A stretch of 64,000 nt of DNA from Flavobacterium sp. (GTDB lineage: Bacteria; Bacteroidota; Bacteroidia; Flavobacteriales; Flavobacteriaceae), in the NCBI RefSeq assembly GCF_027531905.1, contig NZ_JAPZSU010000016.1:1-64000 (forward strand). The letters are read 5' to 3'. Made by a program: the position numbers and the translations under genes. The notes beneath the pieces are model-generated. The model was not told the origin of the DNA. It made no database searches and saw only the letters and a list, made by a program, of their open reading frames with translations. This document shows, in pieces, positions 20,375 to 28,190 of the stretch; within the stretch, counting starts at the first letter, position 1; each line of letters begins with the position of its first letter.

Positions 20375-21028
20375 TTACTTCCCTTTATAATAGTCGTCAA
20401 TAACAGACTTTCTACCAATGGTTTTGGTGATGATATCTTTCTCGATATCCCAACCTCTCGCAGGCGAATATTCTCTGCCATACCAAATAATTTGCAGGTG
20501 CAAGTCGTTCCAAAGCTCCTCAGGAAACAATCGCTTGGCATCTTTTTCAGTCTGAACTACGTTCTTTCCGTTCGTTAAATTCCAGCGATACATCAACCGA
20601 TGAATGTGTGTGTCAACCGGAAAAGCAGGTACGCCAAAAGCTTGCGACATCACTACACTAGCCGTTTTGTGTCCCACAGCAGGCAATTCCTCTAGCGCTT
20701 CAAAACTCTGTGGCACCTGACCATTATGCTTTTCAATTAAAATCTCAGACAAACCATAAATTCCCTTTGATTTCATAGGCGACAAACCACACGGGCGAAT
20801 GATTTCTTTAATCTCCTCTACCGATAATTTCACCATATCATAAGGATTATCCGCTTTGGCAAACAACAGCGGTGTAATTTGGTTTACCCGCACATCTGTG
20901 CATTGTGCTGAAAGCAAAACAGCAACTAATAAAGTATAAGGATCCTTATGATCTAAGGGAATCGGAATCGTTGGGTAGAATTCTTTTAACGTATTTATAA
21001 CAAATGTTACGCGCTCCTGTTTGGTCAT
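20375..21028 (-). CDS. nth: Endonuclease III (DNA glycosylase/AP lyase) without iron-sulfur ligands
   Basis: A 217-residue base-excision-repair glycosylase. The helix-hairpin-helix LPAVGHKTASVV carries the catalytic lysine (Lys121) and FPVDTHIHR the catalytic aspartate (Asp139), so activity on oxidised pyrimidines is expected. The C-terminus, where E. coli Nth has four cysteines holding a 4Fe-4S cluster, reads YGREYSPARGWDIEKDIITK and has no cysteine at all. Cluster-less Nth forms are known in some lineages. It is a single gene, convergent with the sigma unit. Confidence 0.93.
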   Translation of the reverse strand: MTKQERVTFVINTLKEFYPTIPIPLDHKDPYTLLVAVLLSAQCTDVRVNQITPLLFAKADNPYDMVKLSVEEIKEIIRPCGLSPMKSKGIYGLSEILIEKHNGQVPQSFEALEELPAVGHKTASVVMSQAFGVPAFPVDTHIHRLMYRWNLTNGKNVVQTEKDAKRLFPEELWNDLHLQIIWYGREYSPARGWDIEKDIITKTIGRKSVIDDYYKGK

Positions 21029-21070
21029 TTTACTACTTTTATAAAAGGTAAAAATAGCCTATTTTTTATA

Positions 21071-21218
21071 ATGTGCCTAATCCAGCTGTACGTTGCAAGT
21101 CCTCCTTCAAAACTGTATTTTTCTAAGATAAAAAAGGAGCTTCCGTTGGTCGCTCTTTTTCATCAAGAAAAAATAACAGTTTTTCAGTCCGGGCTTTCCA
21201 CTACCATCTGGGGCATAA
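21071..21218. repeat. Probable dispersed intergenic repeat
   Basis: The block contains CAGCTGTACGTTGCAAGTCC, AGGAGCTTCCGTTGGTCGC and CAGTTTTTCAGTCCGGGCTT. This wording recurs, as I remember it, in intergenic repeats of many Flavobacterium genomes, and it has no open frame. Local inverted matches (TCCTTC...AAGGAG) suggest a folded structure. Family membership is recalled, not shown from this window. Confidence 0.45.
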
Positions 21219-21265
21219 CGCATTTCTTTAACGATTACGAATAGCTAAAACAAACCAGAAATCGG

Positions 21266-21317
21266 AAGGCAGATGGCAGAAGGCAGAAGGCAGAAAGCAG
21301 AAGGCAGAAAGCAGAAG
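21266..21317. repeat. Tandem GGCAGAA-type heptamer repeat
   Basis: Seven to eight imperfect tandem copies of a 7-bp unit (GGCAGAA, with AGCAGAA and GGCAGAT variants). Unusually purine-rich for this AT-rich intergenic stretch. Confidence 0.9.
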
Positions 21318-21341
21318 TCATCCACAACAACTTTAAACTTT

Positions 21342-21412
21342 TAACAATAAACAACAAACGACAAACCACAAACGACAAACCACAAACAATAAACTATAAA
21401 CCACAAACCATA
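21342..21412. repeat. Tandem ACAAACC/ACAAACG-type repeat before bcp
   Basis: Repeated words of the form ACAAACGACAAACC, decaying to ATAAACTATAAACC, run up to a few bases before the bcp start codon, so this A/C-rich tract forms its untranslated leader. Confidence 0.85.
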
Positions 21413-21421
21413 AAAAAAGTT

Positions 21422-21874
21422 ATGATCACATTACAAAAAGGAGACCAAGCTCCATCATTTTCAGGAGTTGACCAAGACGGAAAAACACATCAATTAGCAG
21501 ATTATGCTGGAAAGAAACTAGTTGTTTTTTTCTACCCAAAAGCCAATACGCCAGGTTGTACTGCCGAGGCTTGTGATTTAAGAGATAATTACGCCCGATT
21601 TGAAGCGCAAAACTATGCGTTACTTGGTGTTAGTGCGGATAGTGCCAAAGCGCAAGCTAAATTCAAAGACAAATACGAATTTCCATTCCCATTATTGGCA
21701 GACGAAGACAAATCTGTGATTCAAGCTTTTGGCGTTTGGGGACCTAAAATGTTTATGGGAAAAGAATACGATGGCATTCACCGAACTACTTTTGTCATCG
21801 ATGAAAAAGGAATCATAGAAGAAGTAATCACTGACGTAAAAACAAAAGTACACGCGTCACAGATTTTGAAATAA
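21422..21874 (+). CDS. bcp: Thioredoxin-dependent thiol peroxidase (bacterioferritin comigratory protein)
   Basis: A 150-residue peroxiredoxin of the BCP/PrxQ class that reduces hydrogen peroxide and organic peroxides using thioredoxin. The active-site block is FYPKANTPGCTAEACDLRD, with peroxidatic Cys46 and a resolving cysteine five residues on (Cys51), the atypical two-cysteine pattern. The length is normal. It is monocistronic, with an unusual A/C-rich repeat leader and a strong terminator behind it. Confidence 0.95.
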   Translation: MITLQKGDQAPSFSGVDQDGKTHQLADYAGKKLVVFFYPKANTPGCTAEACDLRDNYARFEAQNYALLGVSADSAKAQAKFKDKYEFPFPLLADEDKSVIQAFGVWGPKMFMGKEYDGIHRTTFVIDEKGIIEEVITDVKTKVHASQILK

Positions 21875-21894
21875 GAACAAATTTAGTTGTAGCT

Positions 21895-21935
21895 AACAAG
21901 CCAAATGATTAGTGTCATTTGGCTTGTTGTTTTTC
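21895..21935 (+). terminator. Terminator after bcp
   Basis: Perfect 14-bp stem AACAAGCCAAATGA (21895-21908) and TCATTTGGCTTGTT (21915-21928), then a T-rich tail. Confidence 0.85.
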
Positions 21936-21975
21936 GTTCTTGATCGTATAGAAATCAACAAGAGTAAATAATGTT

Positions 21976-21983
21976 TATATTTG
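21976..21983 (+). promoter_or_regulatory. -7 promoter box of the YCII gene
   Basis: TATATTTG, a perfect TANNTTTG, 42 bases before the start codon at 22026. A -33 element is not clear. Confidence 0.5.
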
Positions 21984-22025
21984 ATATATACTTTAAAATT
22001 CACTCTTTCTTAATGCTGTTAAGTT

Positions 22026-22484
22026 ATGAAAAAAGCACTATTACTTTTTACAATACTTCTGTCATTTACATCAAGCTATGCTCAAAATGATAATTCAAAA
22101 TATGATGCTAGATTGGCCCAACAACTTGGTGCCGATGAATATGGAATGAAAAACTATGTTTTTGTATTGCTAAAAACAGGAACCAATACCACTGCAGATA
22201 AGCAATTCATAGAGGATTGTTTTGCTGGTCATATGACCAATATTGCTAAATTAGCAAACGCTAAAAAACTGATTGTGGCTGGGCCAATGGGTAAAAATGA
22301 AGCCAATTTGAGAGGTATTTTTATCCTGAATGTTGCCACGATTGAAGAAGCAAATCAATTATTAGAAACCGATCCAGCTATTAAGGCAAAATTATTAAGT
22401 GCCGAGGTCTTTCCTTGGTATGGTTCAGCGGCATTACCTGGATACTTGCCATATCACGATAAAGTTTGGAAAAAGAACCATTAA
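22026..22484 (+). CDS. Secreted YCII-domain protein
   Basis: A 152-residue protein with a signal peptide (cleavage after SSYAQ) and one YCII domain (about 40-140): KNYVFVLLKTG, FAGHMTNIAKLANAKKLIVA, GPMGKNEANLRGIFILNV and a C-terminal EVFPWYGSA. The conserved histidine of the family (His70 in FAGHM) is present. YCII proteins resemble dimeric alpha/beta-barrel enzymes; an exported version has no established reaction. It is monocistronic between two strong terminators. Confidence 0.85.
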   Translation: MKKALLLFTILLSFTSSYAQNDNSKYDARLAQQLGADEYGMKNYVFVLLKTGTNTTADKQFIEDCFAGHMTNIAKLANAKKLIVAGPMGKNEANLRGIFILNVATIEEANQLLETDPAIKAKLLSAEVFPWYGSAALPGYLPYHDKVWKKNH

Positions 22485-22488
22485 TAAT

Positions 22489-22520
22489 ACAAAAGCCAAG
22501 TCTGAAAACTTGGCTTTTGT
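22489..22520. terminator. Bidirectional hairpin terminator
   Basis: Perfect 13-bp stem ACAAAAGCCAAGT (22489-22501) and ACTTGGCTTTTGT (22508-22520) between convergent genes. Confidence 0.88.
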
Positions 22521-22526
22521 TGTTTC

Positions 22527-23984
22527 TTATGCTTGTAATACTTTTTCTGGATCGTAACCAAATAAGCGTTGTTTTTTGATGATTTCTGCCACACCAGAAG
22601 GCAACATAGGTTCCCAGCCTGGTTTTCCTTGACTAATCATTTTGAGTACTTCTCTAGAGAATACTTCTAAAATAGTTGGGTCGTAATCTGTAATATCTAC
22701 CACTTTTCCGTTGAATTTAAAGAATTTGTACAATTCTTTCATTCTTGGATGTACTTTAAGATTTTCTGAATTAATTACCTCTTTTTCTTCACCAAGCATC
22801 GGATACAAGAAAACTTTCATATCTCGGTAGAATAATTTACCAAAAGCTTCTAGAATTCCTCCACTCAAATGACGGTAGTATTTCTCGTCGAAGATGTCGA
22901 TCAAGTTGTTTACTCCTAAGGCTAATCCCATACGAGCTTTGGTGTAATTGGCAAAATATTCTACCACTTTGTAATATTCTTGGAAATTAGAAATCATTAC
23001 AGTTTGTCCCAATGAACATAATAATTCGGCTCTGTCCATGAAATCTCTCTCGTCAATTTCACCGTCGGAACGCAAATTCGATAAGGTAATTTCAAAAATA
23101 ACTTGGGTATTTTCTTTCTCTACTTTGTTTTCTTCTAAGAACATTTTTATAGAGGTTTCATACATGTCCATATTTACTTTGGTAACCGGACGAAAGCTAC
23201 CTCTAAAAGCGAGAATGTTCTTTTTGTATAAAATAGCTGCTGGCAAGATGTTTTTTCCTTCAGGATTGAACATCACCGCATCGGTCATTCCGTTTTTTAC
23301 CAATTGTAAACTCATTAATCGGTTGTCAACTTCAGCAAATCGTGGTCCAGAAAAGTTAATAGTGTCAATTTCTAATTGATCTTTATCTAGGTGATCGTAC
23401 AAATAGCGTAATAATTTCTTAGGGTCGTTGTATTTATAAAAAGCGCCATAAATTAAATTTACCCCAAGAATACCCAGAGTTTCTTGTTGTAAACGCGAAT
23501 CGGTTTCTTTAAAACGAATGTGAATGATGATTTCGTTATACGCTTCCGAAGGGTCCAACTGATATCGAATACCCACCCAGCCGTGACCTTTGAATTGCTT
23601 TGCAAAATCAATAGTCGCCACAGTATTAGCGTAACTAAAAAATAATTTATTGGGGTGTTTTACTCGGCTTAAACGTTCTTCAATCAATTCTCCTTCAAAA
23701 GTCAACATTTTTTTAAGACGACTTTCGGTTACATATCGTCCATCTTCTTCGATTCCGTACACTGCGTCACTAAAATCTTTATCATAAGCCGACATCGCTT
23801 TTGCAATGGTTCCTGAAGAACCGCCAGCTCTAAAAAAATGTCTTACCGTTTCTTGTCCCGCACCAATTTCAGCAAATGTTCCGTAAATATTTTCGTTGAG
23901 ATTTATTCGAAGGGCTTTATCCTTGATTGATGGAATTTGTTCAATGACTTTGTCTCCCTTAAGTTTTATTTTTTTTGTATCCAT
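22527..23984 (-). CDS. Conserved 485-residue cytosolic protein of unknown function
   Basis: No signal peptide, membrane helix or beta-barrel signature. Conserved-looking blocks are GTFAEIGAGQETVRHFFRAG with SSGTIAKAMSAYDKDFSDAV near the N-terminus, LRINLNENIYG, and NFSGPRFAEVDNRLMSLQLV in the middle. I recall database entries for this family carrying labels such as TonB-dependent receptor or nicotinate-nucleotide adenylyltransferase. The sequence supports neither: there is no TonB plug or barrel and no GxFxPxHxGH nucleotidyltransferase motif. It is monocistronic with its own promoter, divergent from the MBL hydrolase. The function remains open. Confidence 0.8.
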   Translation of the reverse strand: MDTKKIKLKGDKVIEQIPSIKDKALRINLNENIYGTFAEIGAGQETVRHFFRAGGSSGTIAKAMSAYDKDFSDAVYGIEEDGRYVTESRLKKMLTFEGELIEERLSRVKHPNKLFFSYANTVATIDFAKQFKGHGWVGIRYQLDPSEAYNEIIIHIRFKETDSRLQQETLGILGVNLIYGAFYKYNDPKKLLRYLYDHLDKDQLEIDTINFSGPRFAEVDNRLMSLQLVKNGMTDAVMFNPEGKNILPAAILYKKNILAFRGSFRPVTKVNMDMYETSIKMFLEENKVEKENTQVIFEITLSNLRSDGEIDERDFMDRAELLCSLGQTVMISNFQEYYKVVEYFANYTKARMGLALGVNNLIDIFDEKYYRHLSGGILEAFGKLFYRDMKVFLYPMLGEEKEVINSENLKVHPRMKELYKFFKFNGKVVDITDYDPTILEVFSREVLKMISQGKPGWEPMLPSGVAEIIKKQRLFGYDPEKVLQA

Positions 23985-24012
23985 TTCGAGTCTAAATAGT
24001 GGTGTTTAGTGG

Positions 24013-24020
24013 CAAAGTTA
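24013..24020 (-). promoter_or_regulatory. -7 box for the 485-residue protein gene
   Basis: The minus strand reads TAACTTTG, a perfect TANNTTTG 29 bases before the start codon. Confidence 0.55.
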
Positions 24021-24055
24021 ATTAATTCGATTTCGAAATGAATCATAAATAATTC

Positions 24056-24063
24056 TATTTTTG
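24056..24063 (+). promoter_or_regulatory. -7 box for the MBL hydrolase operon
   Basis: TATTTTTG, a perfect TANNTTTG 18 bases before the TTG start at 24082. With 24013-24020 it forms a compact divergent promoter pair. Confidence 0.55.
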
Positions 24064-24081
24064 TAAAAAAATAACACTCTT

Positions 24082-24846
24082 TTGAACATCTATTTTTTAG
24101 GCACTGGCACTTCTCAAGGAATTCCAATCATTGGGAGTACTCATCCTGTTTGTAAAAGCATTGATTATAAGGATAAAAGGCTTCGCGTTTCTTTGTGGAT
24201 ATCATGGGAAGATCATTCTTACGTTATCGATTGCGGCCCCGACTTTAGACAGCAAATGTTGGCATCAGATTGTCAAAAAGTAGACGGAATTTTATTTACT
24301 CACGAACATTCAGACCATACTGCTGGTTTAGACGATATTCGTCCGTTTAACTTTAGACAAGGCGAAATGCCAATTTATGCGCATCAACGCGTAATCGAAA
24401 ATTTGAAAAAGCGTTTTGATTACGTTTTTGAAACCGAAAACAGATATCCAGGCGCTCCTTCGGTAAAAACGTTTGAGGTGATTAATAATGTACCTTTTGT
24501 ATTGGCGGGTAAAACAGTCATTCCAATTAATGCCTTGCATGGTGATTTGCAGGTTTTTGGATATAGAATTGATGATTTCGCGTATTTGACGGATGTGAAA
24601 ACGGTAGCTCCAGAAGAAGTAGAAAAATTGAAAAATTTAGACGTTTTGGTCTTGAATGCTTTACGTATAGATCCGCATAACACACATTTTAACCTCCAAG
24701 AAGCACTCGATTTTATTACTTTAGTTAAGCCCAAAAAAACATATCTGACGCATATTAGCCATTTATTGGGTTTTCATGAAGAGGTACAAAAACAATTGCC
24801 AGAAAATGTCTTTTTGGCCTACGATAATTTAACTATTACCCTTTAA
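24082..24846 (+). CDS. MBL-fold metal-dependent hydrolase (PhnP/RNase Z-like)
   Basis: A 254-residue metallo-beta-lactamase-fold phosphodiesterase-type enzyme. N-terminal NIYFLGTGTSQGIPIIGSTH and the metal motif THEHSDHTAGLDDIRPF (HxHxDH) are intact, with further ligands at HGDLQVFGY and in THISHLLGFH. The start must be TTG 24082: the frame has a stop at 24064 and no ATG between, and the first residues match how such proteins begin. It heads a three-gene run (spacing 15 and 18 bases) with a small membrane-anchored protein and a GNAT protein. The substrate is unknown; a cyclic phosphate or nucleotide is typical of the family. Confidence 0.9.
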   Translation: MNIYFLGTGTSQGIPIIGSTHPVCKSIDYKDKRLRVSLWISWEDHSYVIDCGPDFRQQMLASDCQKVDGILFTHEHSDHTAGLDDIRPFNFRQGEMPIYAHQRVIENLKKRFDYVFETENRYPGAPSVKTFEVINNVPFVLAGKTVIPINALHGDLQVFGYRIDDFAYLTDVKTVAPEEVEKLKNLDVLVLNALRIDPHNTHFNLQEALDFITLVKPKKTYLTHISHLLGFHEEVQKQLPENVFLAYDNLTITL

Positions 24847-24861
24847 TATTTTATTTAGAAA

Positions 24862-25362
24862 ATGAAAAAATCACTCCTACTTTATGGTTTTATATTGGCT
24901 GTTTTGTTCAATATCTATACGTATATGTTTTTGAGCAAAGAAGTAAAATTCGAGCAAGAAAAATTCACTAAAGTCACCACAAAACTTAGAGATAGTATAA
25001 AAAAAGTAGAACTAAAATTGGATGATGCCAATTACTTTTCTTTGGGTAAAAATGAAAATGCGCAAAATTATTTTGAAGCAACTAATCCAAATAAAACGAT
25101 TTTAATAGAAAAATTGATTCCTGTTGTAACTGAAAAGTTATTAGATTATAATAACAATTCTAAAGGGAATCCGTACACAGGACAAGATCCAATTGGTCCT
25201 AATAAATTTGTGATCAATAAAGTCAGAATTTTGAACCACCGATGGATTATTGCTGATTTTAGCGATGGCGAATATTGGGGAGAAGTTCTTATAAAATATT
25301 TTGTAAATACGGACGAATCGATTTCATTTGAAGTCAATCAGTCGTTATTGTATCAAAAATAA
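24862..25362 (+). CDS. Membrane-anchored hypothetical protein
   Basis: A 166-residue protein with an N-terminal hydrophobic anchor (about 5-24, LLLYGFILAVLFNIYTYMFL), a short coiled-coil-like stretch (EVKFEQEKFTKVTTKLRDSI) and a folded periplasmic region containing WIIADFSDGEYWGEVLIKYF. I do not recognise a named family. It lies between the MBL hydrolase and GNAT genes and is probably cotranscribed with them. The C-terminal part looks like a small beta-rich domain, but no catalytic motif is visible. Confidence 0.65.
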   Translation: MKKSLLLYGFILAVLFNIYTYMFLSKEVKFEQEKFTKVTTKLRDSIKKVELKLDDANYFSLGKNENAQNYFEATNPNKTILIEKLIPVVTEKLLDYNNNSKGNPYTGQDPIGPNKFVINKVRILNHRWIIADFSDGEYWGEVLIKYFVNTDESISFEVNQSLLYQK

Positions 25363-25380
25363 CTACTATACCTGTAATAG

Positions 25381-25848
25381 ATGAATATAATTCCCACGAT
25401 AGAAAGAGTAACCTTAAATGATGCTGTTGAAATAAGTGATTTGATTATAAATAATGCCTCATTTTATTTAAAATCACATTATTCTGATGCGCAATGGAGT
25501 ATATTCAAGAGTTATTATTCAATTGAAACCATTCAGGAAAAAATCCAAAAACAGCAAATATTTTGTGCTAAAATAGAGGATAAAATAGTGGGAACAATTG
25601 CATTGGATCACGATTATATTGTAGGTTTCTACACTCATATTGCTTATGCTAATAAAGGAATTGGATCAAAGTTGCTTAGTTATATTGAAAAGGAAGCACA
25701 ACAAATCGGGCATCCTGAAATTTATTTGGCTTCCTCACCAGTTGGACTTGATTTTTACCTAAAATTTGGTTGGCAAATAGTAGAAGAACTAGAAATTGAT
25801 TATTTGGGAGTCCCTTTTGTAGAAACGATAATGAAAAAGCGGCTTTAA
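25381..25848 (+). CDS. GNAT-family N-acetyltransferase
   Basis: A 155-residue acetyltransferase. The acetyl-CoA-binding core is at about 80-105 (IAYANKGIGSKLLSYIEKEA), preceded by beta-strands KIVGTIALDHDYIVGFYTHI and followed by FYLKFGWQIVEE, the usual motif B region. The acceptor substrate cannot be inferred. It is last in the three-gene run; its stop codon lies inside the stem of the following terminator. Confidence 0.88.
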   Translation: MNIIPTIERVTLNDAVEISDLIINNASFYLKSHYSDAQWSIFKSYYSIETIQEKIQKQQIFCAKIEDKIVGTIALDHDYIVGFYTHIAYANKGIGSKLLSYIEKEAQQIGHPEIYLASSPVGLDFYLKFGWQIVEELEIDYLGVPFVETIMKKRL

Positions 25849-25875
25849 ATGTTGTGTTAAAGCCACTTTTTTTTT
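25835..25875. terminator. Terminator overlapping the GNAT stop codon
   Basis: AAAAGCGGCTTTAA (25835-25848) pairs with TTAAAGCCACTTTT (25857-25870) with one mismatch, followed by a T run. Confidence 0.75.
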
Positions 25876-25900
25876 GGTACTTGAAAGTTAGGCTATTCGT

Positions 25901-26542
25901 TTATTTCAACCAATTTTTGAAGTCATAAAAATTTTGCGGCGAAACACCATGCCCAATAGGATATTCTTTATAAGTTATAACAACGCCTAATTTTTCCATA
26001 AAAGGAGTTGTTTTTCTAGCCCATTCTACTGGAATTACTTGATCTACAGTTCCGTGAGAGGCAAAAATGCGTAACGAATTTAGATTGTTTTTTAAGTAAT
26101 CTTCAGTAATGATATCAGGATTCAAATAGCCGCTCATAGCCACAATCTGTTTTACTTTTTCGGGATAAGAAAGTGCTACAGCATAGCTCAGAATGGCGCC
26201 TTGGCTAAATCCAATAAGTGTTACTTCTTCTTTGTTGATAGGGTAATTTTGTGTTAATTCGTCGATAAAGTTCGCAATGCAATCACGAGATTCTCGTGCT
26301 TGGTCATTATCTGAAAATTTGTTTTGATCGGCATCAAAATTAATCGCATACCAAGCATAACTACCGTATTGTAAATCATAAGGCGCTCTAGCTGAAATGA
26401 TATAATAATGCTCTGGTAATTCTGATGCAAAAGAGAATAAATCTGCTTCATTACTGCCGTAACCGTGTAATAAAATCAATACTGGATTTTCTGCTAAAAC
26501 AACTTTAGGCTCTCTTATCTTGTACTCTAAGGATAAATTCAT
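25901..26542 (-). CDS. Alpha/beta hydrolase, carboxylesterase/phospholipase type
   Basis: A 213-residue cytosolic serine hydrolase. The oxyanion region VLILLHGYGSNEADLFSF, nucleophile elbow IGFSQGAILSYA, acid region HGTVDQVIPVEWA (Asp) and catalytic histidine in YPIGHGVSPQ are all present, as expected for the carboxylesterase/acyl-protein thioesterase family (about 210-220 residues). It follows the DUF4870-type gene by 17 bases and ends the BatA-dihydroorotase-like operon. The natural ester is unknown. Confidence 0.9.
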   Translation of the reverse strand: MNLSLEYKIREPKVVLAENPVLILLHGYGSNEADLFSFASELPEHYYIISARAPYDLQYGSYAWYAINFDADQNKFSDNDQARESRDCIANFIDELTQNYPINKEEVTLIGFSQGAILSYAVALSYPEKVKQIVAMSGYLNPDIITEDYLKNNLNSLRIFASHGTVDQVIPVEWARKTTPFMEKLGVVITYKEYPIGHGVSPQNFYDFKNWLK

Positions 26543-26559
26543 GAAATGTATTTGATGTG

Positions 26560-26883
26560 TTATTCTATATTTTTAAAAATCTTTTGAAACTGTTCTCCCA
26601 AAAGCGGAATAAGTTTGGCTTCTCCTTGTAATGCCGCTACAAAACCGTAAATCCAAAGGATAAAATAGAATACATAAAAGGCTGACGAAATCATCCAACT
26701 ATCAAAATAGCCAATGAAATAGCCAATTAAAAAGAAAGAAACAAAAATGCCTAGCGCTTGACGAATGTGGAAAGCTGCAAAAGAATCTTTCTTTTCGGAG
26801 TTCATAAAAATGGCGATAATGGCGCCAATAATAGTAATATAACTTACAATGGCTATATTTTTTCCGTTGTCTGAAGTGCTCAT
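26560..26883 (-). CDS. DUF4870-type small membrane protein
   Basis: A 107-residue protein with three predicted helices (about 10-27 NIAIVSYITIIGAIIAIFM, 42-60 QALGIFVSFFLIGYFIGYF and 66-88), with the family word AAFHIRQALGIF between the first two. The family occurs widely as a small inner-membrane protein without an assigned biochemical role. It sits between the dihydroorotase-like gene (22 bases upstream) and the esterase, so it is part of that operon. Confidence 0.75.
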   Translation of the reverse strand: MSTSDNGKNIAIVSYITIIGAIIAIFMNSEKKDSFAAFHIRQALGIFVSFFLIGYFIGYFDSWMISSAFYVFYFILWIYGFVAALQGEAKLIPLLGEQFQKIFKNIE

Positions 26884-26905
26884 TTTTTTTGGTGATTTAG
26901 GATAA

Positions 26906-28159
26906 TTATTGATTCAAAATCATTTGACCTTGGCTGATACAACCATACACTTTTCCTTGTAATTTTTGTCCAAGAAAAGCGGAGTTTTTAGATTTTGACA
27001 AAATAGTTTCTTTGGTAAAAATACTTTCTCCTTCGGTAGTAAAAAGAGTCAAATTGGCTGGCTCTCCTTCGTTGATGGAGTGAGACGGAATTCCAAAAGT
27101 TGTTTTTCCAGCGGTTAATTTTTCGATGATTACCGCTGTTGGTAATACAGTAGACAACGCTCCAAAAGCACTTTCTAATCCAATAGTACCGTTTTTAGCG
27201 CCGTCAAATTCCATTTTTTTATGCTCAATGTCTATAGGATTATGATCAGTTGTAATCATATCAATTGTTCCATCGAGAATTCCTTCTAGTAACGCTTTTC
27301 TATCCGATTCGCTTCTGAGCGGTGGTGTTACTTTGTATCGAGTATCAAAACCATCGAGTAGGTCTTCGTTTAGTACTAAATGATGTACGCTAACACTACA
27401 GCTTACCTGTAAACCTTTGGCTTTGGCTTCTTTTACTAACGCAACTGATTTTTGTGTTGAAATGGTTGGGATGTGTAATTTACCTCCTGTGTATTCTAAT
27501 AAAAATAAGTTTCTTGCAATATGTAATTCTTCGGCAAGCGTTGGAATACCTTTTAATCCTAATCTTGTTGATGCTAAACCTTCATTAGCGACACCATTTC
27601 CTTTTATTTTTTCATCTTGCGTAAAAGCAATCACTAGTCCGTCAAAATCTTGTACATATTGCAAAGCGATTTTCAACAAGTTAGCATTGTCTAAACTCTT
27701 GTTATAATCCCCAAAGGCAATTGCACCTGCTTTTTTCATATCAAAAAGCTCCGCCATATCTTTTCCTTCGCTACCCACAGTTAGAGCACCAATTGGATAG
27801 AGTTGCGTTAAGGCATCTTTTGCTTTGTTTAGCACAAAATTAATTTGCGATTGATTATCAATTATTGGATAAGAATTAGGTTGTAACGCGATGGCTGTGA
27901 ATCCACTTTTTGCGGCAACAGTTAGTCCGTTGCTAATGGTTTCTCTATCTTCAAAACCAGGTTCTCCCAAGGATACGCTGCTATCAAACCATCCCGAAGA
28001 AACGTGTAATTGTGGCAATTGGATTTCTTGTGCGTCATCAGTTGGGAGTCCAACTCCTATTTTTTTGATGGATCCGTCATGGATTAAAATATCCATGGTT
28101 TTATGGTGAAAAGGACTTTTAGAATCGATGATTGTAGCTGCTCTAAGGAGAATTTTCAT
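26906..28159 (-). CDS. Dihydroorotase-like protein lacking the metal-binding HxH motif
   Basis: A 417-residue amidohydrolase-fold protein aligning along its length with class I dihydroorotases. Where active enzymes have DxHxHxREPG this one reads DSSVSLGEPG (Asp59, with Ser61 and Ser63 in place of both histidines and Gly65 for the substrate arginine). The asparagine loop appears as QPNSYP. TTDHNPI near residue 305 still matches the TDHAPH position. It is therefore probably not a functional dihydroorotase. In Pseudomonas an inactive paralogue (PyrC') assembles with aspartate transcarbamoylase, which is one possible role here. Its operon partners are BatA-type, DUF4870-type and esterase genes, not pyrimidine genes. 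Confidence 0.85.
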   Translation of the reverse strand: MKILLRAATIIDSKSPFHHKTMDILIHDGSIKKIGVGLPTDDAQEIQLPQLHVSSGWFDSSVSLGEPGFEDRETISNGLTVAAKSGFTAIALQPNSYPIIDNQSQINFVLNKAKDALTQLYPIGALTVGSEGKDMAELFDMKKAGAIAFGDYNKSLDNANLLKIALQYVQDFDGLVIAFTQDEKIKGNGVANEGLASTRLGLKGIPTLAEELHIARNLFLLEYTGGKLHIPTISTQKSVALVKEAKAKGLQVSCSVSVHHLVLNEDLLDGFDTRYKVTPPLRSESDRKALLEGILDGTIDMITTDHNPIDIEHKKMEFDGAKNGTIGLESAFGALSTVLPTAVIIEKLTAGKTTFGIPSHSINEGEPANLTLFTTEGESIFTKETILSKSKNSAFLGQKLQGKVYGCISQGQMILNQ

Positions 28160-28190
28160 GGGTGTAGAAGATAAGTTTTTTTAAACTTTG

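Noticed and set aside
21266..21412. Tandem repeats considered as CRISPR or iteron origin
   Set aside because: Units of 7 to 14 bp without spacers, no replication gene or DnaA-type boxes nearby.
22527..23984. Calling the 485-residue protein a TonB receptor or NadD
   Set aside because: No signal peptide, plug, barrel or GxFxPxHxGH motif is present.
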